Source: a virus. From it: a stretch of 49,306 nt of DNA. The notes below the pieces were generated by a model. The model was not told the origin of the DNA and did no database searches. It worked only from the letters and a program-made list of their open reading frames with translations. Shown one piece after another: positions 47,222-49,306 of the stretch. Position 1 is the first letter of the stretch, and every line of letters begins with the position of its first letter. The translations under genes and the position numbers were made by a program. The stretch is taken from the IMG/VR virus record IMGVR_UViG_3300032770_000031, positions 1 to 49,306 of that record, one strand, 5' to 3'.

Positions 47222-49306
47222 TGATAAAGCGGGTATTTGAAGACGCTGCCGTCGCTCAGGTTGGTATAGTTCGCCCAGCTAACGATGCTATTGGTGTTAC
47301 CCGGGGCTGAGTTGGTCCCACCTGCCCACCCGGTTGCCTGATTGATAAACCCCTGAGCTGAGATTGGTGAATAGGCTACATGCGGCAACGCCGGGTTCGT
47401 CGGGACCAGATCGACCACTGCCCCGCCGTAAGCCAGCACAAGGGAGTTACTCGCATCGGTGTAGTTCCCCCAGCCGACAACACTGTCGAAGTAGAAGTTG
47501 GTTCCGTTATACCTGGTTCCGTAATTCCCGCCGGCGACGGGGACGTTAGTTGGGTCCAACATAGTATAGGGATAAGTAGCCGGGTCCAGAACCTTTACCA
47601 TCCCATGCGGACAGGGGTTACGGGCAGAGAACGCATTACTCCAACCGCTCTGTGCCCAGTTTGTGAGATAGTACCCGAGGTCGCAGTAACCAATATAATA
47701 GCTCTTAGGCGTGAAGAAACAGAACCTTGCACCGGTCGTCGCACAAATCGGCTGCGCAGACGGGTCGGCGGCCGTGTCAATCTCCTTCCCGTCCCCGTAA
47801 ATATTTATCGTCCCCGCCATTTGCCAGTACGACGACGGGACGGGCAGCCACGCGAGGTAGTTCAGAGGGGCAGCCACGAACTCGTTTCCCGAAATCCACC
47901 AGAAGTTGTCATTCAACGGCCCGGTGTAGTTCCCGCTTCCGTCGTACGACCCCGTCGACGGCTCTTTGAAAACCACATTCGCCCCTATCCAGTAGGGCGA
48001 GTTTGTCGGCCATAGATTCTGTCCCCACCTCCCGGCGATTCCACAGTTCTCAAACGCATTGTTCTCAATCGCACCCCAGTCAGAGGCGAACGAGATGCCG
48101 CAGTTAAGACCGATGAACGTACTGTCCCGAATCGTTATCTGATCGTTGAAATTGCAGTCAACGTTAATCCCAATCAGGTTGAACTCTGTCGTTCCTGCCG
48201 GGCCGTGAGACCAGGTTGAGTTGGTCATCGCTCCGTAGAGAAAGATACACCGGTAAATATCGGCGGACTCTACGGACCCGACACCGGCGTAAGAACCCAA
48301 CGGGTGCGCCGCCGTAATGCGTAGGATATTGGTGCACCCATCAAGCGTTGACGACATGTACATGTTCTTAAACGATACGCTCACAGTGTCCGGAAAATTG
48401 CCTCCGACTGGGTCGCCGACATACACCGGTTCTACCGTCATTACCTCTTGAGTCACTGACCCAACATAGGTTATCCCGCTTGATATTTTCCCACTACCCT
48501 CGATGTTGAGGGTGACCATGTTTGTCCCCCAATCAGGCCCCGGTATCAAGATGTTAGTGAGAGTATAAAACGGTCCAGGAGCGAGGTAAATCGTGCCACC
48601 GGGTTTTCGGTTGGGACCGTTGGTACCGAGCAACCAGTGTATCGCCTCCTGAATCCCCGCAGTCATCGACCCGGGATTAAGATAAACGGTGCCGTTCGCT
48701 ATGAAACTCCCGTTTGTCTGGACAACCACAAAGGGAAACGGCGCAGCGTTATTCGTCGCCAGTGCGATTATGTCAGCGACGACAAACCGGGAATCCACAT
48801 TCGACGGAGTGTCCCCGGCAACGAGGCTGTCGCCGGTTACAGAGGCAACCGGGAGATTCGACAAGACAGCTCCGCCTGAGGGACCGTTCGACCCGCTGTA
48901 GTAGTTGATTGTAACGTTCGTAGTGATTGTCTGGTAGTATACGTTATTCGTCACCGGCACATACGCTACCAGGTTCGTCATACAAACCCGCCAGTCAATC
49001 GGTCCGTCATTCGTCGGCGCTGAGAACCACTGCGGACACGAGAAAATCGGGGAACTGAGCCAGTAGTTCCCCGGAGTGAAGTACTTCGTGAAGCACCCGT
49101 TCTCGTCAGGCACAAACCTCACCGGCAACATCGAGATTATACTAGCGCCGTTGTACAGCGCCGCCCCGTTTGTTGGCGGGACTGGAGTAAAGGTCAAGGA
49201 CGAGCTGTCAGGCTGTCCAAGACCGTTAGTCACACATCCGGTAATAATCCCGGAGAAGACCGGGCGGAGCGGACAAAGGAACAACAACGCTAGTATAAAT
49301 CTAATC
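47218..49306 (-). CDS. second beta-helix spike-like protein (main part)
   Basis: This continues from the start at 132 across the window ends; positions 49180-49306 duplicate 1-127. The full protein is about 697 residues with a signal peptide. A central beta-helix is shown by TVYLNPGSMTAGIQEAIHWLLGTNGPNRKPGGTIYLAPGPFYTLTNILIPG and later short-turn repeats (TIRDSTFIGLNCGISFASDWGAIENNAFENCGIAG). The pattern is that of a pectate-lyase-like spike. The C-terminal part is Thr/Asn/Tyr-rich. The protein probably binds or trims surface glycans; its stop overlaps the nozzle gene start as ATGA. Confidence 0.75.
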   Translation of the reverse strand, partial: IRFILALLFLCPLRPVFSGIITGCVTNGLGQPDSSSLTFTPVPPTNGAALYNGASIISMLPVRFVPDENGCFTKYFTPGNYWLSSPIFSCPQWFSAPTNDGPIDWRVCMTNLVAYVPVTNNVYYQTITTNVTINYYSGSNGPSGGAVLSNLPVASVTGDSLVAGDTPSNVDSRFVVADIIALATNNAAPFPFVVVQTNGSFIANGTVYLNPGSMTAGIQEAIHWLLGTNGPNRKPGGTIYLAPGPFYTLTNILIPGPDWGTNMVTLNIEGSGKISSGITYVGSVTQEVMTVEPVYVGDPVGGNFPDTVSVSFKNMYMSSTLDGCTNILRITAAHPLGSYAGVGSVESADIYRCIFLYGAMTNSTWSHGPAGTTEFNLIGINVDCNFNDQITIRDSTFIGLNCGISFASDWGAIENNAFENCGIAGRWGQNLWPTNSPYWIGANVVFKEPSTGSYDGSGNYTGPLNDNFWWISGNEFVAAPLNYLAWLPVPSSYWQMAGTINIYGDGKEIDTAADPSAQPICATTGARFCFFTPKSYYIGYCDLGYYLTNWAQSGWSNAFSARNPCPHGMVKVLDPATYPYTMLDPTNVPVAGGNYGTRYNGTNFYFDSVVGWGNYTDASNSLVLAYGGAVVDLVPTNPALPHVAYSPISAQGFINQATGWAGGTNSAPGNTNSIVSWANYTNLSDGSVFKYPLYQ
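49180..49306. repeat. 127-bp terminal direct repeat, right copy
   Basis: An exact copy of 1-127. It shows that the contig closes on itself and that this segment should be counted once. Confidence 0.95.

Noticed and set aside
1-49306. CRISPR array, integrase, transposase, rRNA or ordinary tRNA genes
   Set aside because: I looked for regularly spaced repeats and typical recombinase or transposase motifs and saw none. The Cas4-like nuclease is not accompanied by other cas genes.

Overview
The window is a complete, circularly assembled genome of a tailed double-stranded DNA virus with a short-tailed (podovirus-like) gene set. The first 127 bases are repeated exactly as the last 127 bases, which is what a circular contig closed on a 127-mer overlap looks like, so the unique genome is about 49,179 bp and one gene runs across the window ends. 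I see no integrase, excisionase or classical repressor, so a lytic lifestyle is most likely. The host is not identifiable with certainty. The Thr/Asn-rich secreted-style proteins and phrases such as VTFYRV resemble Verrucomicrobiota proteins; this is a weak inference. Many starts lack a Shine-Dalgarno sequence and instead have A-rich leaders or ATGA/GTGA overlaps with the upstream gene.

The layout is two divergent transcription units. The minus-strand late unit starts near 15.5 kb, runs down to 1, and continues around the circle from 49.3 kb to 35.0 kb. In transcription order it encodes: a small ORF, small and large terminase, portal, scaffold, major capsid protein, an exported-looking protein behind the capsid gene, a small protein, head-tail adaptor, an unknown structural protein, a signal-peptide-bearing GH27 alpha-galactosidase-like protein, a 43-aa protein, a beta-helix spike-like protein, a membrane coiled-coil protein, an Ig-like protein, a holin-like protein, a lipoprotein, a permuted NlpC/P60-like peptidase, a second beta-helix protein, two nozzle-like tail proteins, a GNAT-like protein, three small internal-virion-type proteins and a 2,228-aa giant ejection/polyvalent protein.

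The plus-strand early/replication unit (16.2-35.0 kb) begins with many small unknown proteins and two structured non-coding stretches. It continues with a Cas4/RecB-type Fe-S nuclease, a Sak4/RecA-like ATPase, a possible ssDNA-binding protein, an ATP-grasp ligase, an HNH nuclease, a ParB-like/methyltransferase-like fusion, an RyR-domain protein, a DPPY methyltransferase, a uracil-DNA-glycosylase/family A polymerase fusion and a DUF3987-type P-loop protein. The two units meet tail to tail with a 53-bp overlap at 34,997-35,049.

The most unusual structure is a dispersed family of seven 25-bp imperfect palindromes. Each has 12-nt arms built around TTCAC-nnn-GTGAA inside GTTA...TAAC. Four are intergenic, and three lie inside genes, each in a disordered linker and each read in the same frame as (V/D)S(P/S)xESN. 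One copy sits in the linker of the ParB-like gene, which suggests a virus-encoded parS-like/ParB system or another genome-wide binding site. Other notable items are a 145-nt tRNA-like element whose anticodon domain is replaced by extra hairpins, a 270-bp non-coding element closed by a 14-bp inverted repeat, and a divergent control region with repeated CTTTACACT and GCTTGA boxes.
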